From contig NZ_WNZY01000023.1 in assembly GCF_009725205.1 (NCBI RefSeq), forward strand, positions 1 through 64,000: a stretch of 64,000 nucleotides of DNA, in the 5' to 3' direction. The notes beneath the pieces are model-generated. The model was not told the origin of the DNA. It searched no databases and was given only the letters and a program-made list of their open reading frames with translations. The position numbers were made by a program, and so were the translations under genes. Source of the stretch: Paenibacillus timonensis (GTDB lineage Bacteria > Bacillota > Bacilli > Paenibacillales > Paenibacillaceae). Numbering within the stretch: position 1 is the first letter of the stretch; every line of letters starts with the position of its first letter. Of this stretch, positions 45,647 to 57,869 are shown piece after piece.

Positions 45647-46888
45647 TTAGTTTCCCTCCTTGGCTAAATAGGCGGCAACAACCTCGGCCAAAATCGTCAC
45701 GGCCTGGTCGATCTCTTCCTTCGACACCTTGAGGTTTGGCAGCAAACGAATCACGTCAGGGCCGGCGGTGACGAACAGGAGCCCGTGTTTTTGCCCGAGC
45801 AGGACAATGTCGCCAACGGGGCCGGCGCATTCGATGCCGATTAGCAAGCCTTTACCGCGCACCTCTTTGACAAACGACTCCCCCTTAAACGTCTCCTTCA
45901 GGAGACCCACCAAGTAGTCGCCCATCTCCGCGGCATGCTCCGGAATGCGCTCCTCCTGCATCGTCTCCAGTGTCGCGATGATCGCCGACGTTACGACGGG
46001 GTTCCCGCCAAACGTAGAAGCGTGGCTGCCCGGAGGAAACGCTTCGCGCAAATATTCCTTGGCCAGCATCGCCCCGGCCGGTAAGCCGCTGGCAATCCCT
46101 TTGGCCGAGGTGAAAATATCCGGCTCGATGCCGTAATGGTGATGCGCAAACCAAGCGCCCGTACGTCCCATGCCGGTTTGCACCTCGTCAATGATCAGCA
46201 GCAGGCCTTGTGCCTTGCACAGCTCGGCCAGCTCCTGCACGAACGCCGGCTCGACCGGATACACGCCGCCTTCGGCCTGCACCATCTCCAACATGACCGC
46301 CGCCGTTTGCGGGCCGATCGCCGCTTTCAATGCCGGGATGTCATGCAGAGGCACGGTCTTAAACCCTTCAGGGAGCGGCAGGTAGCCGTCCTTCACCTTT
46401 TGCTGGCCGGTAGCGGTCAGCGTGGCCAGCGTCCGGCCATGGAAGGACTGCTCGAATGTAATGATCTCGTAGCGGTTCGTCCCTTTGACCTTCTGATGGT
46501 AGCGCCGCGCCAGCTTGATCGCCGCTTCGTTCGCTTCGGCACCGCTGTTGCAGAAGAAGACGACGTCCGCACAGCTGATCTCCGTCAGCTTCCGCGCTGC
46601 AGCTTCCTGCTGCGGGATGTGGAAAAGGTTGCTCACATGCCATAGCTCATCCAGTTGCGCCTTGACCTTAGCCGCTACCTTCTCCGGGGCATGCCCCAGG
46701 TTGGCGACCGCAAGGCCGCTCATGAAATCGAGGTAGCGATTCCCCTTGTCGTCCCACAGCCAGCTGCCTTTTCCTTTGACCAAATGAATCGGGTACCGAG
46801 CATAACTTGGAAACAACGCGCTGGGGTTGCTCCCTTCCGCGGCGGCTGCCGAAACCGTTGCGGCATCTTTCAGATCGCTTTGCGCCAT
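45647..46888 (-). CDS. argD: Acetylornithine aminotransferase
   Basis: PLP-dependent transaminase producing N-acetylornithine. The PLP lysine lies in FTSAKGIASGLPAGAM, preceded by LLIIDEVQTGMGRTG. The protein has 413 residues from MAQSDLKD. I prefer this start because GGGAGTGG lies just upstream; the ATG nine codons earlier has no ribosome site. The first 25 residues are extra compared with short family members. It follows argB by 64 bp. Confidence 0.93.
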   Translation of the reverse strand: MAQSDLKDAATVSAAAAEGSNPSALFPSYARYPIHLVKGKGSWLWDDKGNRYLDFMSGLAVANLGHAPEKVAAKVKAQLDELWHVSNLFHIPQQEAAARKLTEISCADVVFFCNSGAEANEAAIKLARRYHQKVKGTNRYEIITFEQSFHGRTLATLTATGQQKVKDGYLPLPEGFKTVPLHDIPALKAAIGPQTAAVMLEMVQAEGGVYPVEPAFVQELAELCKAQGLLLIIDEVQTGMGRTGAWFAHHHYGIEPDIFTSAKGIASGLPAGAMLAKEYLREAFPPGSHASTFGGNPVVTSAIIATLETMQEERIPEHAAEMGDYLVGLLKETFKGESFVKEVRGKGLLIGIECAGPVGDIVLLGQKHGLLFVTAGPDVIRLLPNLKVSKEEIDQAVTILAEVVAAYLAKEGN

Positions 46889-46952
46889 CGTATCTTCCAC
46901 TCCCATCTTCTTCATGATTAATTATTAATATAACCCTGTGCCCACCAATTCG

Positions 46953-47738
46953 CTACGCCATGCGTACAATTCGGGTCCCGATGCGTTCGCCGGACAGCAC
47001 TTTGCCGAGCACGCCAGGTTCACTGCCGCCTACAATGACGGCTTCCTTCACACTGCCGCTGATGCAGGCCACCGCAGCGCGCACCTTTGGGATCATACCG
47101 CCGTAAATTTCTCCGGTGGAGATCATATCTTCGATTTGCTGTACGGTAATCGAATCAAGTACCTTTCTTTCGGTACCTGTCATTTTCAAAATCCCCGGCA
47201 CGTCCGTCACAACGATCATCCTTGAAACGCCAAGTGCGGAAGCGACAGCACCCGCGGCCGTATCCGCGTTGATGTTATAGCGCTGCGCGCCGTTGGCATC
47301 GATGCCGACGGGGGCAATGACCGGGATATAGCCGAGGTCAAGCACGCCGCCAATCAATTCAGCATTGACGTCCGTCACGTCGCCGACGAGCCCAACCTCT
47401 TTGTGGTTCGCGACGGGTCTTGCCTGCAGCAGACCACCGTCCACGCCGGACAAGCCCAGCGCTTTTCCGCCGTTTTGGTTGATGCGGCGGACGATCGTTT
47501 TGTTGATACTGCCTGCCAACACCATTTCCACGACATCCAGCACTTCCTCGGTCGTATAACGCAGTCCGCCGACGAACTTGCTCTCGATTCCCAGCTTGCC
47601 CAGGTTCTCCGAAATTGCGGGTCCGCCGCCGTGCACGATGACCGGCTTTACTCCGTCCTTCTGTAGTTGCACAAGGTCGGCAAAAAAAGAATTCGGCAGC
47701 TCCGCGAGCGTGCTGCCGCCACATTTCATCACAAACAT
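46953..47738 (-). CDS. argB: Acetylglutamate kinase
   Basis: Phosphorylates N-acetylglutamate. Family motifs: MKCGGSTL at the N-terminus, VIVHGGGPAIS (phosphate loop), NINADTAAGAVASAL and GGMIPKVRAA. 261 residues, the short form lacking the N-terminal helix that allows hexamer formation and arginine feedback in some species. That suggests weak direct inhibition by arginine, which is an inference. Confidence 0.95.
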   Translation of the reverse strand: MFVMKCGGSTLAELPNSFFADLVQLQKDGVKPVIVHGGGPAISENLGKLGIESKFVGGLRYTTEEVLDVVEMVLAGSINKTIVRRINQNGGKALGLSGVDGGLLQARPVANHKEVGLVGDVTDVNAELIGGVLDLGYIPVIAPVGIDANGAQRYNINADTAAGAVASALGVSRMIVVTDVPGILKMTGTERKVLDSITVQQIEDMISTGEIYGGMIPKVRAAVACISGSVKEAVIVGGSEPGVLGKVLSGERIGTRIVRMA

Positions 47739-47806
47739 TGCTTGGTTGTCTCCTTTCCGGAGTCGGAGTTTATCTCATCTGGTTAATGATTTATCTGATG
47801 AAGTCG

Positions 47807-49042
47807 TTAGGTTCGATAAGCCGCGTTGATGCGGACATAGTCATAAGTCAGGTCACAGCCCCAGGCGGTCGCTTCGCCTGTGCCGTTATGCAGATCGACG
47901 GAGATGGCCACGGTGTCGCCTTTCAGATAGGCAAGCGCCTCTTCCTCATCGAAACGAATGGGGCGTGAGCCTTCCAGGACGACGATGTCGCCCAGCTTGA
48001 TGTCCACCGTCTCCGGGTTGACCGGCTCGCCGGCACGGCCGACCGCAGCGATGATGCGACCCCAGTTGGCGTCGGCGCCAAACACCGCCGACTTCACAAG
48101 GCTTGAGCCGACGATCGTCTTGGCGATTGCGCGAGCGGAGTTGTCGGTCACAGCGCCGCGGACCGTCACTTCCACGAGGCGCGTTGCGCCTTCGCCGTCG
48201 CGGGCGATCGCTTTCGCCAGCGTCTCGCAGACGTGGCGGAACGCGGCAGCGAACGCATCCCAATCGGCATGCCCGGTCGACAGCTCCCGATTGCCGGCCA
48301 GCCCGCTGGCCATCGCCAGCAGCATGTCGTTCGTGCTCGTATCGCCGTCGACCGTGATCATGTTAAACGTCACGTCGGTCGTCCGCCCGAGCAAACTTTG
48401 CAGCGCCTGCGGCTCAATGGCGGCGTCGGTCGTGACGAACGCCAACATCGTAGCCATGTTCGGATGAATCATCCCCGAACCTTTAGCGGCCCCGGCGATC
48501 GTCACCTCGCGGCCGTCCACGTCAAGCTTCACGCATACCTCTTTCTTCACGAGGTCCGTGGTCAGAATCGCTTGGCAGAACTGCTCGGCCCCCTCGCCGT
48601 TCGCCGCCAAAGCCGCCGGCAAACCCACGATGCCGGCGTGAACCCGATCCATCGGCAACAGCTCGCCGATGACGCCGGTGGAGGCTACGGCGACTTCGTC
48701 CTCGCCGAGCCCAAACGCTTCCGCCGCCGCGGCGCGCATCACGTACGCGTCGGCTTCGCCCTGCGCGCCCGTGCACGCGTTGGCGTTGCCGCTGTTCACG
48801 ACGACGGCCCGCAGCCGCCGCCCCCCCGACGCGACGCTCTCACGCGTCACTTTCAAAGGCGCGGCCTGGAATACGTTCGTCGTATAAACGGCCGCGGCCA
48901 CCGCCGGCACCTCGCAGAGGATCGCGCCGAGATCGTTGCGCGTCGTCTTTTTCAGGCCGCAATGCAGCCCGCCAGCCTGGAACCCTTTGGGCGACGTGAT
49001 ACTCCCCTCCGGCGCTGTACGAAATAAACTAACCACTCCCAT
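47807..49042 (-). CDS. argJ: Bifunctional ornithine acetyltransferase/N-acetylglutamate synthase
   Basis: Transfers acetyl from acetylornithine to glutamate and can also use acetyl-CoA. It is made as a precursor that cuts itself before the Thr in VASTGVIGELLPMDRV (about residue 185). Also diagnostic are VVVNSGNANACTGAQG and KGSGMIHPNMATML. 411 residues. Together with argC, argB and argD it gives the recycling (acetyl-cycle) route to ornithine, so no separate argA/argE is needed. Confidence 0.96.
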   Translation of the reverse strand: MGVVSLFRTAPEGSITSPKGFQAGGLHCGLKKTTRNDLGAILCEVPAVAAAVYTTNVFQAAPLKVTRESVASGGRRLRAVVVNSGNANACTGAQGEADAYVMRAAAAEAFGLGEDEVAVASTGVIGELLPMDRVHAGIVGLPAALAANGEGAEQFCQAILTTDLVKKEVCVKLDVDGREVTIAGAAKGSGMIHPNMATMLAFVTTDAAIEPQALQSLLGRTTDVTFNMITVDGDTSTNDMLLAMASGLAGNRELSTGHADWDAFAAAFRHVCETLAKAIARDGEGATRLVEVTVRGAVTDNSARAIAKTIVGSSLVKSAVFGADANWGRIIAAVGRAGEPVNPETVDIKLGDIVVLEGSRPIRFDEEEALAYLKGDTVAISVDLHNGTGEATAWGCDLTYDYVRINAAYRT

Positions 49043-49081
49043 GACGAACTCCTTTCAAAAGCCTGTATAAGTTGAATAAAC

Positions 49082-50134
49082 CTATGGATAAACTGGCGTC
49101 AGCTTCAAGCCGGTCGTTTCCTCCCAGCCCATCATCAGGTTCAGGTTCTGAATCGCCTGACCCGCAGCCCCCTTGACCAGATTGTCGATCACGGACACGA
49201 TCGTCAGCCGTCCTGTGCGCTCATCCGCCGCAAAGCCAATGTCGCAATAGTTGGAGCCGAACACTTCTTTGGTCGCCGGCCATTTGCCTTTGTCTCGGAT
49301 TCGGACGAACGGACGCCCTTCGTAATACTGACGATAAAGCTGAACCAAATCTTCCTCCGTATAAGCACCCTTGAGCTGGGCGTACATGGTGCACATAATC
49401 CCCCGCGTCATCGGCACCAAGTGCGTCGTGAACGTCACCGTCACCGGCTCACCGGCGATATGGCCTAAAGTTTGCTCGATCTCGGGGATATGCTGATGTT
49501 TGTTCACTTTATACACTTTCATATTTTCATTGATTTCCGCGTAGTGGTTTGTCAAGTTCATGCCCCGGCCCGCACCGGACACGCCAGACTTGGCATCGAT
49601 GATGATACTCGACGGATCAATCCAGCCTGCGCTCAGCGCCGGGATCAAGCCGAGAAGCGTTGCGGTTGGATAGCAGCCCGGGTTGGAGACCATCTCCTTG
49701 CCCTTCACCTCGTCACCATAAATTTCGGCTAGGCCGTACACGGCCTGGGTGAGCCATTCTTCCGCTGGGGCTTCGTGTTTATACCAAGCCTCGTATTCAC
49801 GGCCGTCTTTGAGCCGAAAATCGCCGGACAAGTCAATCACCTTCAGCCCCGCCCCAAGCAGTTGGGGCACCAGCTTAGCGCTGACCCCGGACGGCGTTGC
49901 GGTAAACACCACATCGACCTTCGCCGCAAGCTCCTCCGGATTTAGGCCGTCCAACGGTTGAACGATAATCTCCGACAAATGCGGGAATCCGTCCGTCAAT
50001 GGCTCTCCGGCGCTGGAGACGGATATGACCGACACGATCTCGGCATGCGGATGTCCCCATAAAAAACGAATCAGCTCCACGCCCCCATACCCCGTGGAAC
50101 CGACGATGGCTACTTTTACTTTTTCCCCATTCAC
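49082..50134 (-). CDS. argC: N-acetyl-gamma-glutamyl-phosphate reductase
   Basis: NADPH-dependent reductase, first gene of the operon. NAD(P) loop VGSTGYGGVELIR near the N-terminus; catalytic Cys in VSNPGCYPTATLLGL. The start is a GTG (MNGEKVKVAIVG) with GAGG 8 nt upstream, giving 350 residues; B. subtilis ArgC is about 345. The 40 codons of open frame upstream run across the promoter and have no homologous counterpart. Confidence 0.95.
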   Translation of the reverse strand: MNGEKVKVAIVGSTGYGGVELIRFLWGHPHAEIVSVISVSSAGEPLTDGFPHLSEIIVQPLDGLNPEELAAKVDVVFTATPSGVSAKLVPQLLGAGLKVIDLSGDFRLKDGREYEAWYKHEAPAEEWLTQAVYGLAEIYGDEVKGKEMVSNPGCYPTATLLGLIPALSAGWIDPSSIIIDAKSGVSGAGRGMNLTNHYAEINENMKVYKVNKHQHIPEIEQTLGHIAGEPVTVTFTTHLVPMTRGIMCTMYAQLKGAYTEEDLVQLYRQYYEGRPFVRIRDKGKWPATKEVFGSNYCDIGFAADERTGRLTIVSVIDNLVKGAAGQAIQNLNLMMGWEETTGLKLTPVYP

Positions 50135-50213
50135 GACGTTTACCTCGCTTTCTCTCCCGATGGATAAGCCTATGAAATCAACAATATGCATTATTCCGAA
50201 GTAAATATGTATC

Positions 50214-50242
50214 ATTATACGGCTGAACTTATATAAATACAA
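50214..50242 (-). promoter_or_regulatory. Promoter of the argCJBDFGH operon
   Basis: Minus-strand TTGTAT, 17-nt spacer, TATAAT. AT-rich imperfect palindromes resembling ArgR/AhrC boxes (AATAATGCATATT near 50185, TATTTATATAAG near 50232) overlap or follow it. Arginine repression is likely from the pathway, but the boxes are not exact. Confidence 0.6.
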
Positions 50243-50366
50243 TAACTCTCGCAAAAAAATTCCCCTCCCATGTCAGGCTTCCCATCGCCGGCTTTTATTG
50301 CAGGGCCCGAATCAAGTATAGTAAGAGGGAGTCCTTATAGACCGCAGATGAAGGAGGAGATGCAAC

Positions 50367-51068
50367 ATGACGACCGGTAAAACCATCGCATTCGTATACG
50401 CTCATCCCGATGATGAGACATTTGGCTGTTCTTATCTAATCCGGCAAATCGCCGATGAGGGGGGCACCGCCGTCCTGCTGACTGCGACTAGGGGAGACGC
50501 CGGTAAAACCGGGCATTTAGGAGAGATGACACGCGAACAGCTGGCTGCCCGAAGAGACAAGGAATTGGACAAAGCTGCAGCGATCCTGGGCATCTCTGTC
50601 GTTGAGCAGTTGGGGCTGCCCGACGGTAAGCTGAAAGAGGCAGACCCGGCTATGCTGCAGGAGAAGATCGCCGACTTTCTGCAACGGCATCAGGTCGAGG
50701 TGGTGGTCACGTTTCCGGAGGACGGCCTATCCGGACATCCGGATCATATCGTGATCCATCATGCCGTGAATGAGGTCGTGTTTGGCGGCCAAGCGCCTTC
50801 TGTACAGAAGTTGTACTATAACCAATTCGGATCGTATTCTTCGGATCATTCCAGCGTATTGCGCGTGGAAGCCGGTAATCGCTGGGAAGCCAAACGCCAA
50901 GCACTGGCCGCCCATGAATCGCAAATCTGGAGCGTGGAGCGGGTGTTTGGCCCGTTGGGCCCTGCAATTCCGCCCGGCCACCAGTTCGAGTCGTTTGAGT
51001 TGGTCTGGGAACGAGGCGTAAAGTATCCGCAAAAAAACGAGTCCTCGATCTACGACGACTTGCTATAA
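50367..51068 (+). CDS. PIG-L/LmbE family deacetylase
   Basis: A 233-residue zinc-dependent deacetylase of the PIG-L family, which removes acetyl from N-acetylglucosamine-type conjugates. The metal motif AHPDDE (residues 12-17) and the distal HPDH (zinc His) are intact. BshB1/BshB2 enzymes of bacillithiol synthesis belong here, but the overall sequence does not match the B. subtilis BshB2 I recall, so I leave the substrate open. Ribosome site AAGGAGGA. Followed by a strong terminator. Confidence 0.85.
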   Translation: MTTGKTIAFVYAHPDDETFGCSYLIRQIADEGGTAVLLTATRGDAGKTGHLGEMTREQLAARRDKELDKAAAILGISVVEQLGLPDGKLKEADPAMLQEKIADFLQRHQVEVVVTFPEDGLSGHPDHIVIHHAVNEVVFGGQAPSVQKLYYNQFGSYSSDHSSVLRVEAGNRWEAKRQALAAHESQIWSVERVFGPLGPAIPPGHQFESFELVWERGVKYPQKNESSIYDDLL

Positions 51069-51069
51069 C

Positions 51070-51105
51070 AAAAAACCGTCCGAGCTTCTTCGGACGGTTT
51101 TTTCC
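51070..51105 (+). terminator. Terminator of the PIG-L gene
   Basis: Stem AAAACCGTCCG / CGGACGGTTTT with loop AGCTTCTT region and TTTTTT. Confidence 0.9.
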
Positions 51106-51287
51106 ATTGTTCGAGAGGTATAGGACTTACTGTGCGGGGACTTTGCATGATTATCCCGTTCGATCAGATCCCTGGGTCGACCGACAAACCCGGCTTGTTT
51201 AAACTCCGTGCAGTCTGTCCAGTTCCCCTTATCAAAAGGGATAATGGTGCAAAGGAGCGATAAAGAGCCCCCCTTGGTGAGGCGATG

Positions 51288-52181
51288 TTACTCGCCCTGC
51301 ACTCTTTTGAACCCTTCGCCTAACACCTCATGAGCATTTGTAATGATCACAAAAGCGGTCGGATCCAGCGTCTGCACCAGCGTCTTCAGCCGCGTCACTT
51401 CGCTTTGCCCGACGACGACCATCAACACGGTCCGCGCATCCCCGGTGTAACCGCCGCGACCGTCCAGCTTGGTGAGTCCTCGGTCCAGGTGGGTCAACAC
51501 CGCCTGCGAAATCTCCTCCGTCCGCTCCGCAATGATGTAAGCGACCTTCGTATAATTGAAGCCCATCTCAATGGCGTCGATGATTTTGCCTGTGATATAC
51601 AGGCCAATCAGGGCGTACAGCGCTTTTTCCGGGGATAGCAGAAATCCTGCCAACGCGATCACGATTCCGTCCATCATCACGACGCAGACGGAGAGGCTGA
51701 GGCCGCTGTATTTTTGGATAATTTGCGCCAAGGTGGACAACCCGCCGGTGGATCCCCGGCCCCGGAACACGATCCCCAAACCAAGCCCTACGCCGATGCC
51801 TCCATATAAGGAAGCCAACAGCGGGTCCGTCGTTGGCACGGGCATATCTCGCGTCAAAAAGACGAAGAAAGGCAACACCACGGTGCCGAGCAAGGAACGG
51901 ATGGAATAATCACGCCCGAGCAGCAGGTAACCTGCGATAAACAGCGGAATGTTCAAAGCCCACTGGGTGTAGGCCGGCTCGATGCTTAACAGCGATTGAA
52001 CGATGATCGAGATCCCTGATACCCCACCCGAGGCAATATTGCTGGGCACCAGAAACAGATTGAATGCCAAGGCCGTAATTAACGAGCCAACGATAATCAT
52101 CACCGTGTCCAGCGTGTGGCGAACCGGTCCGGTGACCGGAATATATTCTTGTAATCGGCGTTTACGAACTTTCGGCGGCAT
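51288..52181 (-). CDS. YitT family membrane protein
   Basis: A 297-residue protein with five predicted helices in the YitT_membrane region (about 25-210: TVMIIVGSLITALAFNLFLV, GGIGVGLGLGIVFRG) and a C-terminal DUF2179 domain (about 215-295, YIIAERTEEISQAVLTHLDR). Paralogues are abundant in Bacillales and have no proven role. Ribosome site AAGGAGGGG 5 nt before the ATG. It lies 45 bp downstream of prfB. Confidence 0.88.
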   Translation of the reverse strand: MPPKVRKRRLQEYIPVTGPVRHTLDTVMIIVGSLITALAFNLFLVPSNIASGGVSGISIIVQSLLSIEPAYTQWALNIPLFIAGYLLLGRDYSIRSLLGTVVLPFFVFLTRDMPVPTTDPLLASLYGGIGVGLGLGIVFRGRGSTGGLSTLAQIIQKYSGLSLSVCVVMMDGIVIALAGFLLSPEKALYALIGLYITGKIIDAIEMGFNYTKVAYIIAERTEEISQAVLTHLDRGLTKLDGRGGYTGDARTVLMVVVGQSEVTRLKTLVQTLDPTAFVIITNAHEVLGEGFKRVQGE

Positions 52182-52226
52182 TCCTGCCCCTCCTTACATG
52201 TGGGATGCGTTGGGTGCTCCCGCCGA

Positions 52227-53337
52227 TTAGCTCTCCGTCTTAATCTGGCTGCGCAGATAACCGTCGATAAAAGCGTCCAGATCCCCGTCCATCACCGCGC
52301 CGACGTTACCCGTCTCCACGGAAGTCCGGTGATCCTTAACCATGCTGTACGGGTGGAAAACGTACGAGCGGATCTGGCTGCCCCAGGCGATATCCGATTG
52401 CTCGCCGCGGATCTCGTCCAGCTCGCGCTGTTGCTCCTCGATTTTGCGTTCGTACAGCTTGGAGCGGAGCATCGTCATCGCCCGTTCGCGGTTCTTGATC
52501 TGCGAGCGTTCGTTCTGGCACGTCACGACGATCCCCGTCGGAATGTGCGTAATCCGCACCGCCGAGTCGGTCGTGTTGATGTGCTGACCGCCCGCGCCGC
52601 TAGCGCGGTACGTGTCGATCTTCAAATCTTCCGTGCGAATGTCGATTTCCACGTCATCGCTAATCTCCGGCACAACGTCGCAGGAGACGAAAGACGTATG
52701 CCGGCGTCCGGAAGCGTCGAACGGCGAGATCCGCACCAGGCGGTGCACGCCTTTCTCCGCCTTCAAGTAGCCGTAGGCGTTGTAGCCCTTGATCAACAGC
52801 GTAACGCTCTTGATCCCGGCTTCGTCGCCCGGCAGGTAGTCCAGCGTTTCGACTTTGAAGCCGCGTTTCTCCGCCCAGCGGGTGTACATCCGCAGCAGCA
52901 TTTGGCCCCAGTCTTGGGACTCGGTGCCGCCGGCGCCGGGATGTAGCTCGAGAATCGCGTTCATTTTGTCGTAGGGCTGGTTGAGTAGCAGCTGGAGTTC
53001 AAACTCCTCCAGCTTCTTCACAAGCGAGGTGACGGAGCTGCCGATCTCCGCAGCCAGAGATTCGTCGCCTTCCTCGTCGGCGAGCTCGGCCATCATTTCC
53101 AGCTCGTCGTATTCGTTCTGTAACGCCGTGTACTGGTCCACGGAGGACTTCACCGCATTCATCTCGGCGATGAGACCTTGGGCTTTATCGTTGTCGTCCC
53201 AGAAGTCGGGCGCCGCCATTTTTTCCTCATAGTTGGCGATCATCTCTTGCTTCAGATCTAAGTCAAAGAGACCCCCTAAGGTTGGTTAATTTCTTCGCGA
53301 TTTCGCGCATGTCCTGTTTCACGTTTGGATCGATCAT
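52227..53337 (-). CDS. prfB: Peptide chain release factor 2, with programmed +1 frameshift
   Basis: Recognises UGA and UAA stop codons. The first frame starts at ATG 53337 ([16 protein letters not shown]...) and reaches an in-frame TGA at 53265-53263 after 24 codons. The classical shift site AGGGGGT...CTT TGA C is present; a +1 slip continues as [15 protein letters not shown], giving 369 residues (B. subtilis about 366). The stop-recognition tripeptide SPF (RISPFDASG) and the catalytic GGQ ([12 protein letters not shown]) are intact. The shift makes synthesis self-regulating. Frame 1 is 53337-53266 and frame 2 is 53264-52227. It lies downstream of secA. Confidence 0.95.
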
Positions 53338-53473
53338 ACGTTGGATCCCCTTTCTTTCTTCGAATTCGCAGCCCAAACGGGCAAAAACGGGCGACCCGGG
53401 GATTCCCAGGCCACCCGCTGAATCTTGCTTCAGGCCTTGCAATTTATTTCGTGATCAAAAGATGACATGACTT

Positions 53474-55981
<2,508 letters not shown>

Positions 55982-56094
55982 GATTTACCCCTTTCACGCA
56001 TAAACAGATGATTTGCCTAAATTGTAACAGTTTGTAAGGCATGCCGCAACACGCCCCGTCACGTCTGCACTGCAGTAAAGCGCCTTTGTATACG

Positions 56095-56128
56095 AATAAA
56101 GAGCCCTATCCGCGGGCGGATAAGGCTC
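56095..56128 (-). terminator. hpf terminator
   Basis: Minus-strand GAGCCTTATCCGC / CGGATAGGGCTC stem with TTTATT after it; the T-run is short. Confidence 0.6.
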
Positions 56129-56203
56129 GTTTCCTTTGCGTTAGGATCACAGGAATTACCACCTGGTTCAACCAATCGTCATCAATGTACGATCCGCTGG
56201 GAG

Positions 56204-56755
56204 TTAATCCTGTTCAATCAAACCGTATTTGCCGTCATTCCGTTTGTAGACGACGTTGACTTCCTTGGTGTCGATGTTTGAGAAAACGAAGAAGTTGTGT
56301 CCTACCATATTCATTTGCAAAATCGCTTCCTCGACGTCCATCGGCTTCAAGGTAAAGCGTTTCGTACGGACCACTTCCAGCTCATCATCGCTTTCATCCA
56401 ACGCCACGGAGCCTGCAGTCGCGCCTTCTACAAAAAGGCTGTTCTTGGCGCCTTTCTGACGCAGCTTACGGTTGATTTTCGTTTTGTGCTTGCGGATCTG
56501 ACGTTCAAGCTTGTCCACAACAGCATCCATGGATGCGTACATGTCGTCGCTGCGGTCCTCCGCGCGAAGCACAACGCCGATCAGAGGAATCGTAACCTCG
56601 ACCGCGTGCAAACCTCGTACCACACTTAATGTGACAGTACCGTCTGAGGTGGGGGGTGCATCAAAGTACTTGTCAAGCCGGCTGAGCTTCTTGTCTACGT
56701 AGTCACGCAAGGCCTCAGTCACTTCAATCTGCTGTCCTCGAATACTAAAATTCAT
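56204..56755 (-). CDS. hpf: Long-form ribosome hibernation promoting factor
   Basis: Dimerises 70S ribosomes into inactive 100S particles in stationary phase. The N-terminal S30AE domain (MNFSIRGQQIEVTEALRDYV, about 1-100) and the C-terminal dimerisation domain (about 125-183, EEAILQMNMVGHNFFVFSNI) are both present. That makes it the long form (183 residues) like B. subtilis YvyD. Upstream ribosome site AGGAGGAG. Confidence 0.95.
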   Translation of the reverse strand: MNFSIRGQQIEVTEALRDYVDKKLSRLDKYFDAPPTSDGTVTLSVVRGLHAVEVTIPLIGVVLRAEDRSDDMYASMDAVVDKLERQIRKHKTKINRKLRQKGAKNSLFVEGATAGSVALDESDDELEVVRTKRFTLKPMDVEEAILQMNMVGHNFFVFSNIDTKEVNVVYKRNDGKYGLIEQD

Positions 56756-56885
56756 AGGGCACTCCTCCTTTGCTTTGCACCTTCATTATACCATGGCGTA
56801 AAGGCAAAGTAAAAAGTGTTAAGGGGTCGTAAAGCACCCCGGCATCAATAAAAAATGCTTGCAGTTCAGCAAATGTCCCGTGCGG

Positions 56886-57404
56886 TCAGGCTCGGCGGCG
56901 TTTACCGGCTCCCCGCCAGCGATTCAACAAAATCGTGAACAAGGCGCCGCACGCCGCCCCGATCGTATCCAATACCACATCCTGCACCATCGCCGTCCGT
57001 CCCGGAGTAAAGCTCTGATGCAGCTCGTCCGTGCAGGCGTAGAGGAACGCGATCAGAATCGCGTAGACGTATCGCCGTCCGCCGTTAGTCCGTGAATTCC
57101 CGCCCATGGCGTAAACGAGTAGAGCAGCCAGCAGGGCATAGCTGCCAAAATGCGCCGCCTTGCGGATGAAGAACTCGATGAAGCTTGCCCCGCCCACGCT
57201 ATCCACGCTGATTTCATGCCCGCCGTAGCTAAACCGGATCCCGCCGAACCAGTCGGCGATCGATTGGTCGGAGGTGTTTTTTTCGATATCGGGCACTAGG
57301 GACTGCTCCTGATACGATTGAGACGAGAACCCAAACAGGATCGCCATCATCGCGATCGCCGGCAGCCAGCGCAGCCAGGGTTGAAGGTTGTGCAAGGGGG
57401 TCAC
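56886..57404 (-). CDS. VanZ family membrane protein
   Basis: 172 residues with four predicted membrane helices (LPAIAMMAILFGFSS; FGSYALLAALLVYAMGG; YVYAILIAFLYACTDELHQ; VLDTIGAACGALFTILL). The VanZ signature KAAHFGSYALLAALL and TDELHQSFTPGRTAMVQDVV is intact. VanZ gives low teicoplanin resistance in enterococci; chromosomal homologues have no settled role. The start is uncertain: GTG (used here) has a weak site, and a TTG three codons in has GAGGT at better spacing. GC-rich C-terminus. Confidence 0.85.
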   Translation of the reverse strand: MTPLHNLQPWLRWLPAIAMMAILFGFSSQSYQEQSLVPDIEKNTSDQSIADWFGGIRFSYGGHEISVDSVGGASFIEFFIRKAAHFGSYALLAALLVYAMGGNSRTNGGRRYVYAILIAFLYACTDELHQSFTPGRTAMVQDVVLDTIGAACGALFTILLNRWRGAGKRRRA

Positions 57405-57431
57405 CTCGTTTGTTTATGATATAAATGCATA

Positions 57432-57456
57432 AGAAAACCCCGGGTTCCCCCGGGGT
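57432..57456 (-). terminator. Cold-shock gene terminator
   Basis: Minus-strand ACCCCGGG / CCCGGGGT with a four-base loop and TTTTC. Confidence 0.8.
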
Positions 57457-57523
57457 GTTTGCTAGCGAATCTTCAATTGTTAACCATCGTACCGTTCATA
57501 TGTAGGTCGGCTGTGCCGGATGA

Positions 57524-57721
57524 TTACAGTTTGATTACGTTAGCGGCTTGTGGACCACGAGCGCCTTCAACGATTTCGAACTCGACGGATTGGCCTTCTT
57601 CCAGCGTTTTGAAGCCTTCAGTTTGGATCGCGGAGAAGTGTACGAATACGTCGCCGCCTTCTTCAGTTTCGATGAAACCGTAGCCTTTTTCTGCGTTGAA
57701 CCATTTTACTTTACCTTGCAT
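57524..57721 (-). CDS. Cold-shock protein, CspA/CspB family
   Basis: A 65-residue RNA chaperone with one cold-shock domain: RNP1 KGYGFIE and RNP2 VFVHFSA, with the basic first strand [12 protein letters not shown]. It binds single-stranded RNA and DNA. Transcribed alone from a strong promoter (57786-57815) with a leader of about 58 nt and its own terminator. Confidence 0.96.
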   Translation of the reverse strand: MQGKVKWFNAEKGYGFIETEEGGDVFVHFSAIQTEGFKTLEEGQSVEFEIVEGARGPQAANVIKL

Positions 57722-57785
57722 GCACTAACATTCCCTTCGTTATCAAATAAGAGTGTGATCCTTGTAACCAAGCCTCACATGTCTG

Positions 57786-57815
57786 ACTATACCACCCGAA
57801 CTTATCCAGTGTCAA
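57786..57815 (-). promoter_or_regulatory. Strong promoter of the cold-shock gene
   Basis: Minus-strand TTGACA, 18-nt spacer, TATAGT. Confidence 0.75.
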
Positions 57816-57869
57816 TTACCAAGGAAAAGGTTTTACTGTAAGGAATTTGTAAAGTTTTGTCGGATTATA

